This document shows positions 45,723-57,043 of a DNA stretch of 64,000 bases, piece after piece. This DNA comes from Areca catechu (lineage: Eukaryota > Streptophyta > Magnoliopsida > Arecales > Arecaceae). The notes below the pieces were generated by a model. It was not told the origin of the DNA, searched no databases, and saw nothing but the letters and a program-made list of their open reading frames with translations. The translations under genes were made by a program, and so were the position numbers. How positions within the stretch are numbered: the first letter of the stretch is position 1; each line of letters starts with the position of its first letter. Where the stretch lies: NCBI GenBank assembly GCA_021397845.1, contig CM038047.1:129562112-129626111 (forward strand). The letters run 5' to 3'.

Positions 45723-46162
45723 ATCTCTAGATGGGTGTTGGCCCCTGCATCGTGGGTGCTATAACTGTCCCGTCAGCGGACGCAACTTCCTACACCTCTG
45801 AAATCGAAACGACCAGCTAATCAAAATTGGCAAGCAGCGGTCCGTGTGAAGACTAGAACAACAATGTTAAGGTTGCCCAAGAAGCGACATCGGCCGCTCG
45901 GATGTTGCCATGTGATGCGGCACATCCTTCCATGCCAATCATCATGCGGATCAGTCTAGCCCCTAATCATGGTGCTTCCTCCGCTTTAACTGCTCTCCCA
46001 ATGCGGGATCGATATCTATCTTGGATGCCGGTCATGATAGATTCTAAGTGATCCGATGCAATGATTCTGGATCAGGTAGCGGACAGACAGGACTTGTGCA
46101 AAAGTAATGCTCCTATCCTTCGAAGCCACATGTCCCCTCAAATCCCAGGAGTAGGGGGCAAC
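45723..46162 (+). other. T2 spacer between the antisense ORF and the 3' LTR
   Basis: It has no gene and ends with the purine-rich tract GGAGTAGGGGGCAAC, the likely polypurine tract for plus-strand DNA synthesis of T2. Confidence 0.5.
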
Positions 46163-46842
46163 TGTTGCACTCATCCAGCTTTTCCTGAATTGGACCGGCG
46201 CAGATGTGCTCCCGGCTGGTTCGGCCACTCCTTTAACCACAAGGCCGACCCACTGAAGTAAGAAGTCCGACCGCTGCATTCTATTGGAAGTCTAATCGGC
46301 TGACCATTGGAAGGAGAGGTCCGAACGACCCATATCCATTGAGGTCTGACCGGCCTCCTCCCTCAGATAACCAGACGGACTTTCCCTATCGGCCGGACAA
46401 TCACCTCTATGAAGTCCGACCAACCTATTTTCCTCCCAGGAACTGCTCGAAGGCTCTAAAAGCCCTTTCTAACAAATACCAGAATTCTGTTACAACGGAC
46501 TCCAAAATGTGGCCTTGATTCCTTGCCACCTGGCCATTACACCGATTCTCCTAGGGGCAAATCAGGTATTCTCAACCAATCCCCTAATAGAATTTGGCAG
46601 TATCCTGTACTTATATAAGGTGACCGGGGGACCTCCGCTTACGGTGAAGTACTCTTTCCCTCTCCATACACCATTCCTTTGATTTCTCCATTATGTTACC
46701 TTCAGGCTCCTGCTAACTTAAGCATCGGAGTGTCCCCCACCGGAACACCACTGATGCCCAGGGGACTTTGTTGCAGGTTGACTAGGATAGGAGCACTCCA
46801 GCACAACCAGCCCAGCCTGGTCTAGGAGAAGGCGCGGCTACA
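46163..46842 (+). repeat. T2 3' LTR
   Basis: It starts TGTTGCACTC after the purine tract and ends GGCTACA at 46842. TATA box TTATATAAGG at 46611-46620. It aligns with the T3 LTR start (TGTTATATCC) and end, and with the T1 LTR. It has only degenerate versions of the GTCCGACC repeats that form arrays in T1 and T3. Confidence 0.7.
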
Positions 46843-47311
46843 CGATCTTTTTTTTTCTGTCATGTTTATGGGAGAAAGGCAAAGATATTTAATAGGTCTT
46901 GGTATGAGAACCGAAATCTATTCTCATGCTGATCTAATTTTAGCATGAGAATAGAAATCCATTCATCAAGAAATATTCTTCGATCTCTTGGATTGAATTT
47001 CAAAAACTCAAATCCCAATGAGAAAAAAATTGTGTGACCATCCCATGATGAGAAACAGAAAACCAAATCACGTGATTTTCCATTCTTTTTTAATTTGGAT
47101 TTTAGGATAGATCTCAAAGGCTTAGCCCCTTCCATAGAATTGAAATATACTAAGAACTATTCTCAGTGTTAACACTAAGAATTGTTCTCAATGGAACATT
47201 CAATTATTTTTTATTTTGAATTTTAAATTCAAAAGAAAATTAGGCCTCGACTAAATTATTAATTTGGATTCTAACCAAATTATCATTCAAAACAAATCCC
47301 CTTTTAAATCC
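46843..47311 (+). other. Unassigned AT-rich segment between T2 and T3
   Basis: About 470 bp not matching any element in the window. It is AT-rich with several near-repeats (GAGAACCGAAATC near 46908 and GAGAATAGAAATCC near 46938; CTAAGAACTATTCTCA near 47150 and CTAAGAATTGTTCTCA near 47175). It may be host DNA or part of an unknown element. The minus-strand frame 46866-47135 has no recognisable similarity. Confidence 0.4.
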
Positions 47312-48050
47312 TGTTATATCCAATCGGCTTACCTTCGAACCGGACCGGTGCTGAGGCACGATCGACCCACTCTTGCTGAGGTCCAACCGACCCACTCTTG
47401 CTAAGGTTTAGCCGACCCACTCTTGCTGAGGTCCAATCGACCCACTCCTGTTGAGGTCCGATTAACCCACTCCTGCTGAGGTCTGGCCGACCCACTCCTA
47501 CTGAGGTCCGACCGACCCACTCCTGCTGAGGTCCGATCGACCCACTCCTACTGATGTCCGACCGACCCACTCCTGTTGAGGTATGACTGACCCACTCATG
47601 CTGAGATTCGACCGACCCAAAGATGGCCTGGGGGACTCTAGAAGCCTCTTCTGACTAATGTCAGAATTTTGTTATAACATATCCTGACACATCAGCACCA
47701 CTACTCCACTAGCTCCACGACGCTGCCTCACCCTAGCACCACATGGCCACCCCCAGATTCTCCTAGGGGCAGATTGGTCATTCCATGCCTAGCCCCTAAT
47801 AGATTCTGGTAACGTTCTGCACTTATATAATGTAAACCAGGAGACTTTGGGCAGTAAGGACTCTCTTCCTGCTTCACAGGCTCATCTCTATTGATTCCTC
47901 CATTATGTTGCCCTCAAGCTCTCACTAACTTAAGCATCAGAGTGTCCCCCGCCGAAACACCACGGACCCTTAGAAACTTTTTGCAGGAACCGGGAGAGAA
48001 GTGCTCCAGCCAAGTCGATCGAACCTGTTCCAGGAGAAGTCGTAGCAACA
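47312..48050 (+). repeat. T3 5' LTR
   Basis: It starts TGTTATATCC and ends GTAGCAACA. TATA box TTATATAATG near 47822. It shares the CGGAACACC/CCGAAACACC stretch with the T1 and T2 LTRs. Boundaries come from comparing the three LTRs. Confidence 0.75.
47340..47610 (+). repeat. 25-bp tandem array in the T3 LTR (about 11 copies)
   Basis: The unit is CGACCCACTCCTGCTGAGGT plus five variable bases. It is related in sequence to part of the 72-bp unit of the T1 LTR and lies in the same U3 position. Confidence 0.85.
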
Positions 48051-48137
48051 GATTAGCGCTAGAGGAAGAGGTGCCGTTGAACCTCCACTCCTGTTTTCCC
48101 TTCTCTAATAGGAGGAATCCACCTACCAGGTAGAGTA

Positions 48138-49490
48138 ATGGCAAAGGGAAGATCCAGAACACCTCTGCCAAGAGCGATCACTCCCCGTCTAGGTCTGAAG
48201 GACCTCTTAGGGAGAATGACATCGCCAAGCTCACTGTCACTCTGGGACAACAGCTATTCCAGACCTTACTAAACCGCATCAATACCCTCATCACCGCGGT
48301 TTAGAACCTCCAAGATGTGGCTAACAACCAGTAGCAGCCGCATGCTGCATCCCAAACCAGTCATCGACTTGCTACTGAGAGAAGCCGATAATGTGAAGTC
48401 CCTCAGCCCCATTCCTACGTTGCTCTAGAGCCCCGAAGGTCCCAGAGGGTTCTTGTTGATGGGAAGAGAGTGAGATCTGCCTCAGCCTCCTCCACTGACT
48501 CAGTCCCCAATGATGTCTAGTACTGCAATGAGGTCCCGAGAGCACATGGAGGAAGCCATGATGGTCCCGACAGGCACACATACGACTCACCCGCCTTTTC
48601 CTACAAAAATCATGGGAAAGCCTATCCCCAGCCACTTCAAAATTTCTCAAGTGGATGTCTACGATGGCACCATCAATCCACTGGACCATCTGGGCACCTA
48701 CAAGGCCCATATGATGGACAGGGCTCCTCCAACACCCTCCACTACATTGCATTCCCCACAATGCTCAAGAAGGCAGCTGGGATGTGGTTCTTTGCTATCC
48801 GACCAAGTACGATCCATTCCTTCACCCTGCTTGAAAATCTCTTTCTCTCCCATTTCAGGACTTGCAGTCAGACATCGAGGAATACTGACTGCCTCTTCCT
48901 CGTGCTACAAAAGGAAGGAGAGACTCTCTGGGACTACATAGCCTGATTCAACTCAGCAGCCATGGAGATCCCAGATCTAAATGAAGACGTAGCTATGTCA
49001 GCCTTCAAGAGAGGGCTGTGCTCGTCCAGGCTCACATTCTCCCAAGATAAGAAGTTTCCCACAAGCTACTCCGAGCTACTGGCCCGGGTGTAGAAGTATG
49101 CCCTGGAGAAGAGCAAACGTCGAGCTGATGCTAAGCTGAAGGGAGGTCGGCTCCCAAGAAGCGGAGCGACAAGGCTCCTGAAGTCTTACCTCCCTAATGA
49201 TGGCAACAATTCGGCCCGATGCCGTAGCCCAAAGCCGAAGGACTTTTCCAGGAGGTTTGAGTCTTATGCATCCCTCACCCTTTCGAGAGAGAAAATCCTC
49301 CTGAAAATTGAAAACGAGACATTCCTACAAAGGCCTCGTCCGATGAGGGGCTCCTCCGCATCCAGGAGCAAAGACAAGTACTGCCAGTTTCACCAGGACC
49401 ACGGACATAACACTGAAGACTGCCTCCAGGTGAAAGATACAATTGAAGACCTCATCAGAAAGGGGTACCTGCACAAGTACATCCAATCCT
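48138..49490 (+). pseudogene. gag: T3 gag
   Basis: The likely start is ATG 48138 (MAKGRSRTPLPRA). After early frameshifts and stops the Tat gag core is clear: MGKPIPSHFKISQVDVYDGT, NPLDHLGTYKAHMMD, then in another frame MLKKAAGMWFFAIRPSTIHS, FTLLENLFLSHF, KEGETLWDYIA, then SAFKRGLCSSRLTFS and the zinc-binding CQFHQDHGHNTEDC (about 49381-49423). Frameshifts near 48725 and stops near 48943, 49093 and 49491 disable it. Confidence 0.85.
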
Positions 49491-49492
49491 AG

Positions 49493-49812
49493 ATGAATCG
49501 AGTTGAAACTTCAATTGCCAAAGACCACGCGAAGGAGGTGGAGCTACCTAACCAGTGTTTGACCTACGAGAATGTTGGCATGCTCCACCGTCAGTCTGAT
49601 TGGAGGTACGAGAAAGACCAAGACATTGTGAAGAGGTCTAGGGGTTCTAATATAATCAGCTTCTCCAATGAAGACCTCTTAGAATCCCACATCCCTGGGA
49701 ATAATCCTATAGTTGTGTCGGCAATGATTACCAATTATGATGTAAAAAGGATCCATATCGATAATGGAAGCTCCATGGAAGTGTTGTTGTATGATGCTTT
49801 TGTCATAATGAA
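49493..49812 (+). pseudogene. T3 protease, truncated by X
   Basis: The frame continues after a TAG at the gag end. It includes IISFSNEDLLESHIPGNNP and the aspartic-protease site in VKRIHIDNGSSMEVLLYDAF (Asp-Asn-Gly-Ser, as in Tat proteases). It is interrupted at 49812 by the LTR end of X; ATGAA (49808-49812) is the candidate TSD. Confidence 0.85.
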
Positions 49813-51377
49813 TGATGTGGGAGGCAAGGGGAGTTAGGGCTAGGGATGCTGGGATGGAAATATGGATGCTTATGAGGCAAGGAATTTTTTTTTGTTTTTT
49901 TTTGTTTTAGGGTTGACGATTTTTTTTTGTTATGTTTCTTGTTGTTCTTCTTCGTTGTTTAGTGTTTCGATTCCCGATCACAAGCAAAGATAAGAAATAT
50001 GAAGAGCAGTAAGGGAAGCTTATGCTAGCAGCTCAAAGCCCTAAAAGTAAGAACAAGAATAGGACCCCAGGATTAAGAAACCCTGGTAGGACTAGCTCGA
50101 CCTAAAATATCTACTTCGAAGATATAAAGAAGGCAAACCTCAAACTTCTGAAGTGCCCGGTGCAGAGATCGCTCAACTCGGTGAATGCGGCATGGATGCC
50201 CGAGCAGTCGAACCCGTGGGAGCTCTGGCTTTGGGTCTGGAGGTCGCGATGGCAAAGCTAACTGTCTCCAATGCTCGAGATGCCAGGGAGGACCTGTAGG
50301 CAAACAAAAGAGAGGTTAGCAGAATGTGGAGATGTACAGAAAGGAATTGAATTGGAGTTGGGAAGGGGCTTCGAGCCCGGCATCTGGCTGGATTTCGAAG
50401 TCGAAGTTGGAGATAACTTGGGGCCTCGCACCCGTGATGTCCTGGAGGATGAAGGAATGTGGCCTCACACCATGTGACATCCTGGAGGACGAAGGATTCG
50501 CGACACCCTGGGGCGACGGACAGGTAGCCTCGCACCACTCAATGTCCCTGGGGACGAAGGCAATTCCACTCGGACCTAGCCTAAGAGACAAGGGTTGGAG
50601 GGTGGAAGAAACTCAAATTTTCATTCATTCATTCATTCATTCATTCATTCTACAAAGGGAGGGATTGGGTCCTTTAAATAGGCACCCAAGGCCCTTTTGA
50701 AATTCAAAATACAAATCTCATGGTGGCACCAAAAATTTTCCACATCCCTATTTCTTTGGCCGACAAAATATTTGGAGTTGGGTGTGGCATGAGCAAAGGC
50801 TTGGAGGGGGGGATTGGTCCCTTGACTTCCTTCCTTAGCATGCTTAATTTAGGAAGAGGAGTGGGGCATGGCTTGCTTGGAGGGATGTGCTCCCTTGGGC
50901 TCTTCACGCCATCTTCTAGGATTGATTCTTGGCCGACCAAGGGTGAGCTTCATGGGGCGTTGCATGGTTGAGGGCTTGAAGAGGGGAGTGTATCTTGTGA
51001 CCTTCATTCCTTGCAAGAGCATTTTGGGAATAAAACTTGGGAGGAGGCTTGCTTTGGGGCTTGGTTCCTTCAAAGATCTTCAATGCCCTCTTTAGATGGA
51101 ACAAGGCATGATGTGGGGGAGGGAAGAGGGGGATGTTGTCCAATTCGTGTGGAAAGCAAGAGGAGGACACTTTGTTTCCCTTCTTGGATGCCCATGTGGT
51201 AGCTGATGTGGCGCCACGTAGGTAGCTGAGGTGGTATCTGAGTTGGCATTATCCCAAGTAGAAGGGGTGGGTTGGCCCACCAGAACTTGAGTTGGAGAAG
51301 AAAACCAGAGTGACTTCAATTGGGCTTGGGCCCAGACCAAACTCGGACTCGAACAAATATAGGACTCAAGACATAAC
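49813..51377 (-). repeat. X 3' LTR, larger part
   Basis: It is the reverse complement of much of 1-2105 but with only one copy of the unit that is doubled in X'. The minus-strand TATA-like TATTTAAAG is near 50675-50683, next to a (CATT)n run at 50621-50650. It is broken at 51377 by copia. Confidence 0.9.
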
Positions 51378-52439
51378 TATTGGGAATTGTGTCCCAAAGC
51401 GAATCGCCTGGGTTGTAGGCGGTTGTTCTCAGTATTGTACTTTTTCTTTGAATTAATAAAATATATTTTTGGCAGCTCATCATATACTGAATTTCCCTGA
51501 AATGAACTCTTTCCATGTGATGAAGTCCTTAGGACTACACTGACTTCGATACAGAGAGGATGTATCGAGTGGTCCTTAAACCTTGTTCACAACCAAAGGA
51601 TATATTGTACTAGACGGCAATATATCAAGTATAGATTATTGTAGTTCACATCGTTTGGTTGTCCTCTTGACCAAATGAGTGTAGTGACACTGATGTGATC
51701 TACAAGTGGCATATGTGATATCTCATTGAACGTGACTCCTTACAGCCCCTTTCTGCCAAAGGATACTCATGATTGGATATGGGTGTATGTGTCCCTTCGA
51801 CCTGAGGTCATCATGGTAGCTTGCAAGCAACTCCCTGTGCTTTGGTGCCGGACTACCCAGATTTTTAATCCGGTGATGGAAGGTTTCTGGGTACAGGCAA
51901 GTACCTTGTGGAGCAGTGATGGACCAAGATGGAATTGACCTGTCCAAACAGTTTGGATTGAATGTCTCGCAGTATCTCAATTTATCCAATCCTCGACCGG
52001 GGTAGTCCTAGTGAAGAGTCACTGGGCTTGCGAGGTTGAGACACGTAGTGGACTGACTCTGTCTAGGTTGGCAGCCCAATCTCAGTCGTCTTGAGCATTA
52101 GAGGTCAAAGGGATGAATTATAGGTTAACCATATGCCAGAGGTTCGGTAGTTTGCTCCCGCATCTTCGACCTATCCGGATGCCGGGACCCATTGCTAGAT
52201 GGTTTCCTGTGTTAGTACTAGAATTGTTCTAGTGCTACCATTTAGGTTCGAACCTATGAGGTCACTCGCCACAGAGGATTACTCTCTGATCCGGATACCG
52301 ATTATGATTGGGAATCATCTCGGTTTTATGGTCACAGTTTTTTTTAGTACTCTTTTCCCCATCTTGCCCTTGTTTGTATCAACCAGAAATTGTTCCGGGC
52401 TGAACAAGACTGCACCAGGATTTTTCTAAATCAGTTTTG

Positions 52440-52600
52440 AACTGATTCGGAGTTCATTTCGGCCTTCAATTGGTTGTGAACCAATTTTAATCCCTTGAAC
52501 CAATTTTAATTGGGTTTGAACCGGTTCAATTGGATTGAACCAAGAGGTTTAAAAAGGGGTTGGACCAGTTTTGGTTGAACCGGTATTTTCTTTGAACCGG
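52440..52600 (+). repeat. GAACC-rich motif cluster in copia U3
   Basis: Variants of TTGAACCGGTTC and GTGAACCAATTTTAAT recur many times, several of them near-palindromic. The cluster is upstream of the TATA box and missing from the 3' LTR. It could hold promoter or enhancer sites, but that is a guess. Confidence 0.6.
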
Positions 52601-52805
52601 TGTTTACTCTCATTGACCGCTTTACACGGTAAAACGCTGGAATAAACTTCATGCTTCCGAAGTAGGCCAATCGACCATTCATCGCTGGCGTCTCTTCCTC
52701 TCGTCCACCGGCTGGTTTAATCCCTTGTTTACTGCTGGTTTAATGGGTGAAACGCAGCCGAGTCCTCTTCCTCTCCCTGTCTCTCTGTCTTCTTCCCTGC
52801 TGTCC

Positions 52806-52813
52806 TATAAATA
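52806..52813 (+). promoter_or_regulatory. TATA box of copia 5' LTR
   Basis: TATAAATA, also present at about 62207-62214 in the 3' LTR, followed by a GAGAAGAGAGAAAACACATA stretch conserved in both. Confidence 0.65.
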
Positions 52814-53410
52814 CGAGCAGTTCCCCCTTGTTTCAGGAGTTGGTTGTTTCACCGTGAGAAGAGAGAAAACACATAGGGTGTTCTTCCGTTTGAGAGGCTA
52901 AGAGCTTGGTCTTTTTTCTTCCATTGGGTACTTTGTAGAGCTGGGATTTGGAGTGTGTGAGGGAGAGAAACAAAGCCTTGTTTCTTGTGCTCAAATTCCC
53001 TTTTCAGCAAAGCCTTGTTGCTGAAACTTACCATGACCAAGTATCATCTTCTAGCGGCTAGCACCGCGCATGGAGGTGGATCGGAGAGCCCCCGGTGAGT
53101 CTCCCCTTTAGAAAGAGTACCCTTCTACTCTTGGGAGCAAGCCACGCGAGCCGGATCACCTGCTGTTGCTCCAAACGTGAAGCAAAAGAGTGCTGTCTAG
53201 TTATGCTGCAGAAAATCTGGCAGCAGAATTTGGCGAATTTCTACATTTTTTTGGCTAAATTCTTCTTGCAGTTCTTTGTTGGAGATCGAATTAGACTCGA
53301 TCACCTTGCCGCTGCTGAAATTTGGGAGCAAATGGAGATCTGGAAGGTGGTCGTTCGACGACGTTTTGAAATCCCAAAAATAGAGTTCCAAACGTTCCAA
53401 GGAAGAAGAA

Positions 53411-53485
53411 GGCTGGAATAGTTTTATTCCAGCTATTCCAGCCTATTCCAAGTTTATTCCAGAGTTATTCCAGGTAGAATAAAGG
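53411..53485 (+). repeat. TATTCCAG repeat cluster in copia LTR
   Basis: Six copies of TATTCCA in about 75 bp, preceded by GGAATAG and followed by AGAATAAAGG, which resembles a poly(A) signal. The equivalent lies at 62811-62885. Confidence 0.7.
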
Positions 53486-53719
53486 TATGGAAAATAATTT
53501 TTTTTAATCATGCATAAATAGATTTATTTGTTTAATATTTTGTAAATATTTTATATCATTATAATGCCTTTATGCAACTAGAATAGATTAGGTTCTGGGC
53601 GGAGCAGTTTTTCGATGCGAGATTTTTTAAAAAAAAGTTTTAAAATCCATTCTGCTCCCGCAGCTGTTTGCATGCCTAGTATAGGATCATGTCAAACCAC
53701 CTACGCCGTTTTCTTTCAG

Positions 53720-53731
53720 TGGTATCAGAGC
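53720..53731 (+). other. Copia primer-binding site
   Basis: TGGTATCAGAGC, one base after the LTR end, complementary to the 3' end of initiator-Met tRNA. Confidence 0.92.
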
Positions 53732-56700
53732 AGGTTGCATGTGTAATCTATTCTTGTATGCATGTTTTTAGATTAAAATTGGTTTAATCTAATTATGTAT
53801 CAAATTTCTTTTTGGAACCAAGTTGAGACCTTCACCATGACCATGTGTCTTTGACACGATGCAGATCGTCTGTGTTGGCCTCTTCAGAAGGATCCTTAAA
53901 GAATATTAAAATTAAAAATTGTTTTAATTTGTTGATACATGGTTTTGGGCATTTTATTTGAAATATTTGTAAAATATTTGAATCTAGATGCATTATTGGT
54001 TTATGTAAAAATTGTTTTACATAGTGACTTAATTAAAAATTATTTTAATTAAGTGTTTGGCTTATTAAAAAAAAATTTAGGTTTATGAAATATAATCAAA
54101 TTTGCATAAGCCATTTTGGGTTAAATTGGGTTAGCTGACTAGTTGGGTCCTTCAATGGGTTAGACCTAAGTTTAGTTGAACTGGATAACAAGAAGATTAA
54201 ACAAAAGTTGTTTAAGGCCCTTCTTTAGAACTATTTAATAGTTAGATTAGTTGATCCGTTCATCTAAAATGGATCCAATTAGTGGCTCAGTGGATGCCCG
54301 AGTCTTTAGGCTACTCTGATCGAGTCTGGTAAACCGACTGGTGTCGAGGTAGGTTTGGCATTGTGATCATGGTTGTATGAGGCTATCTCTTTCTTGGCCA
54401 ACTTGGTTGGTGTCTAGGAAAGATGGTTAATGGCGGATACTCACCCATGATCTCACCTACCTGGCTAGTCGAGTCGACCAGAACTGATTAGAAAAGCTCA
54501 ATGACTCGAGTTAACCCATGTCACCCACGTTGATCGGTTTGACTGATCTATAGGTGCCCATGGATCAATTTGTTGATTTATTTCAACCCTCCTAGAATCT
54601 GATTGATTCAGTGGGAGGATGATCCATGTCCTTGTCTTTTTCTTCTATCATAATTAAAAATCCTCTAAAATTATTAGGTCCTTAAAAAGACTAAGTCAAA
54701 GAGTTGACAGTGTCTTAGCCTCCCATTAAGTTGGATAGAAATGTGTCCACTAGCTTGGTGTGCATCGGCAGTTCCATAGAATGGGTGTATATCGGCGACT
54801 GGAATTTCTATCTGATCGATGATGGTTCAGTGCAACCTCCTTAACGGGACCAGGTGGGCCGGCCATAGTCGAGCTTGGTCTTTAGTTAGCTGGAAGTATT
54901 GGATTTGTCATATTAATGGTTGGACCTAACCAGAGACCCGCAATAGGAGGCCCCTAGGCCGATTGGGGTGTTCTCTGGGGAAAAATAAAATACTGAAAAT
55001 TGTTTAGGGAAACAATTGGTTTATGAACCTACCTTTAGGCTCGTATGGGTGAGCTGGCCATAGTCGGGCTCATGCGAGGCCTATTGTGATGCAGAACGAG
55101 AGCTCTGATACCAAAATGATGCAGAACAAAAGCTCTGATACCAAAAATGATGCAGAACAAAAGCTCTAATACCAAAAATGATGCAGAACGGATATGTGGA
55201 ATGCGAAAGCAAATTAAAATTAATGTATATTTTTATTTTTATTATTATTTTTTATATATTTTTGGAAGTCGGCTTTGACTCAAATGAAAGTTAAACTAAA
55301 TTGAAAGAAACTATATAATAATTGAAAGCACAATTCAAAGAAACTAGATTATCAGAGTAGTTCAGAAGTAAAGGATCGCTGGGGGTTGAGAAACTCCCAG
55401 ACCTAGCATTTCGCTCTGAACTTTCAACAGGACAGAAATAAAGAGAAGGGAAGGGTTATGTACCAGGCAGTGATCTTCATAGAGTTTGGTGGAAGGACTC
55501 TCTCGAGCAGATTATTGGATCCTCGGATTCAGATATCTTCGTAATGGATCCTCCAATACTGGTCCTTTGGCAGAGTTGGCTTCTCCTGAACTCAGGATCT
55601 GGGAAAGAAGAAGAACAAGTTAAGGAACCAGATACTCAAAGAAAGGATTTACCAGATAAGAAGAACTTGAAAAATTGATGTTGCTGAAATCCTGATTCTC
55701 CTGATGCTGATCTGACTTCCTCTGGGATTTGCTCTATATTCGAAGTAGCCGATCTGGACCTGGATGCTGGTGGTCGGCCTCTACTTGGAAGAGAGGGGCT
55801 GTGAGATGATGAGGTAGATTAGGGTTTGGATGATTGGTGAATGAAGAAGATGATGGCGGCTAGGGTTTGGAATTGAAGTGGCTAACCTAGGGTTTTGGTA
55901 GGATTTTGGGGTTGGAGATCTCACACCTCCTCAAGGTTCCTAGGGAACCCGGATTTACTCCCTCACGGAGCTCAACACCTGAATACAAGTGCGGAAGAGA
56001 GAAACACAAAGTTTCTCACACAGAAATTGATTTCATTCATCATTTTTAAATTCAAGAGTTACATAGAGTTGAATATATAGACATAACAAAGAAATAAAAT
56101 TTTATACATTTCCCATGTGGGACTAATTGGACTAACCCATACTTTAGGCATCAAATTCTCTTCCCAAGACTCCTTCCATGAGTGGGCATCCCAAAAACTC
56201 CAAGAAAACTTGAAAATCAGCTCCAAATGGCAGGTTATGGGGGTGTCTCCTAGAATCTCTCCATGAATCAAGGATTTTCCCTTCATGGTTTGGCTCTTTT
56301 GGACACCTCCTAGTCTTGCTCCATAAGTTTAAGCTTCTTCCTTTCATGGCTTTGGCACTTTTGGAAACTTTTGGGTGCCTCCTTGATTTTCTCCCCAAGA
56401 CATGCTCTCTTCACTTTTATAACTTGGATTTTTATGGAACATTGTGGGGCACCTCCTTGATCCTCTCTTCAAGAAAAATTCTTGCCATCCTGGCTTGGGT
56501 TTATCTGGAAAGAAGTTGGCTCCTCCTTGGATTGAGGTATCTTGATGGATTTCTCCCCCAAGTGGTGCAAGAAAAAAAGAACCTACTTACTTGAGGCGTG
56601 GGGACCAAGGTACACTGGATGGAGATGTGGCAGGGAGTGTGGCACCCACTTGTAGCTGGAAAATGTGGTGCCCTATGGCAAAGGGAATGACACCTACCTG

Positions 56701-57043
56701 GACCTTGGACTTGGACTGAGTCAACATGACCCAACAAAAATTGAAATGACAAAATTACAGACTCAAAATTGAGTTGATCAGGTCAACCCTTATTACAAAA
56801 CCAGAAAACCCTAATTCTTCGGGCAAGGTCAATCAGAGATCCAGATGGAGCCCTGAAGTCTTTTTCTGAGTTTGGTTCCCGCACCATATTGCATTTCAGT
56901 ACCCACTTGAAAAAGTGTTTTCACGGATTGGAGTTAGAGGCTACCAATCTGAAAAATTAGTGGCAGAAACCTTTAGACTAAAGTCCAAGTCTTTTGGTTA
57001 AATTATTAATTCATACACTAATTTGGTCTTATTTTCTTTTCAG
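53732..57043 (+). other. Copia leader (with solo LTR inside)
   Basis: About 1.5 kb of leader once S and one TSD copy are removed. It has no gene. It contains CTGGTGTCGAGG (near 54339) and TTGGTGTCTAGG (near 54408), then CTCACCTACCTGGCTAG, resembling blocks in the chromovirus leaders. A pyrimidine tract TTATTTTCTTTTCAG directly precedes the gag ATG. Confidence 0.6.
55087..56886 (-). mobile_element. S: solo LTR of the A-D chromovirus family
   Basis: On the minus strand it starts TGGTGCGGGAACCA and ends TTCTGCATCA, with a perfect TSD TATTG (55082-55086 and 56887-56891) and no internal region: a solo LTR left by LTR-LTR recombination. U3 resembles B, while R/U5 resembles C. Its end (55087-55190 on the plus strand) has three buried copies of the LTR-end/primer-site junction. 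Confidence 0.93.

Larger units (their letters stand above)
8871..46842 (+). mobile_element. T2: Tat/Retand-type element, 3' part, split by A and B
   Basis: T2 is present in three pieces: 8871-9831, 18639-18956 and 44612-46842, which rejoin when A and B with their TSDs are removed. The pieces hold the antisense ORF, from its C-terminal end at left to its start at 45570, and the 3' LTR at right. The gag-pol part and 5' LTR are not in the window and presumably lie left of T1. T2 is the outermost identifiable host of the T1, A, B, C, D and E insertions. Confidence 0.75.
47312..49812 (+). mobile_element. T3: Tat/Retand-type element, 5' part
   Basis: 5' LTR, a probable primer site (GCGCTAGAGGAAGAGG, after 48050), gag and protease on the plus strand. 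It is cut at 49812 by X and the rest lies outside the window. It is the same broad family as T1 and T2 but a separate insertion. Confidence 0.8.
51378..53718 (+). repeat. Copia 5' LTR
   Basis: It starts TATTGGGAATTG (TGTTGGG in the 3' LTR) and ends TTCTTTCA. 2341 bp; it has 192 bp (about 52406-52597) that the 3' LTR lacks. The TATA box TATAAATA is at about 52806-52813. Confidence 0.97.

Noticed and set aside
46866..47135. Minus-strand frame of 89 codons as a possible host gene
   Set aside because: No recognisable motif, in AT-rich sequence; only chance supports it.
47304..47570. Repeat-encoded minus-strand frame of 88 codons
   Set aside because: It is a by-product of the 25-bp array in the T3 LTR.
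1..51240. Long inverted copies as terminal repeats of one giant DNA transposon
   Set aside because: They are LTRs of chromovirus X' and X; X continues into an integrase frame on the minus strand, and the ends match the chromovirus LTR termini.
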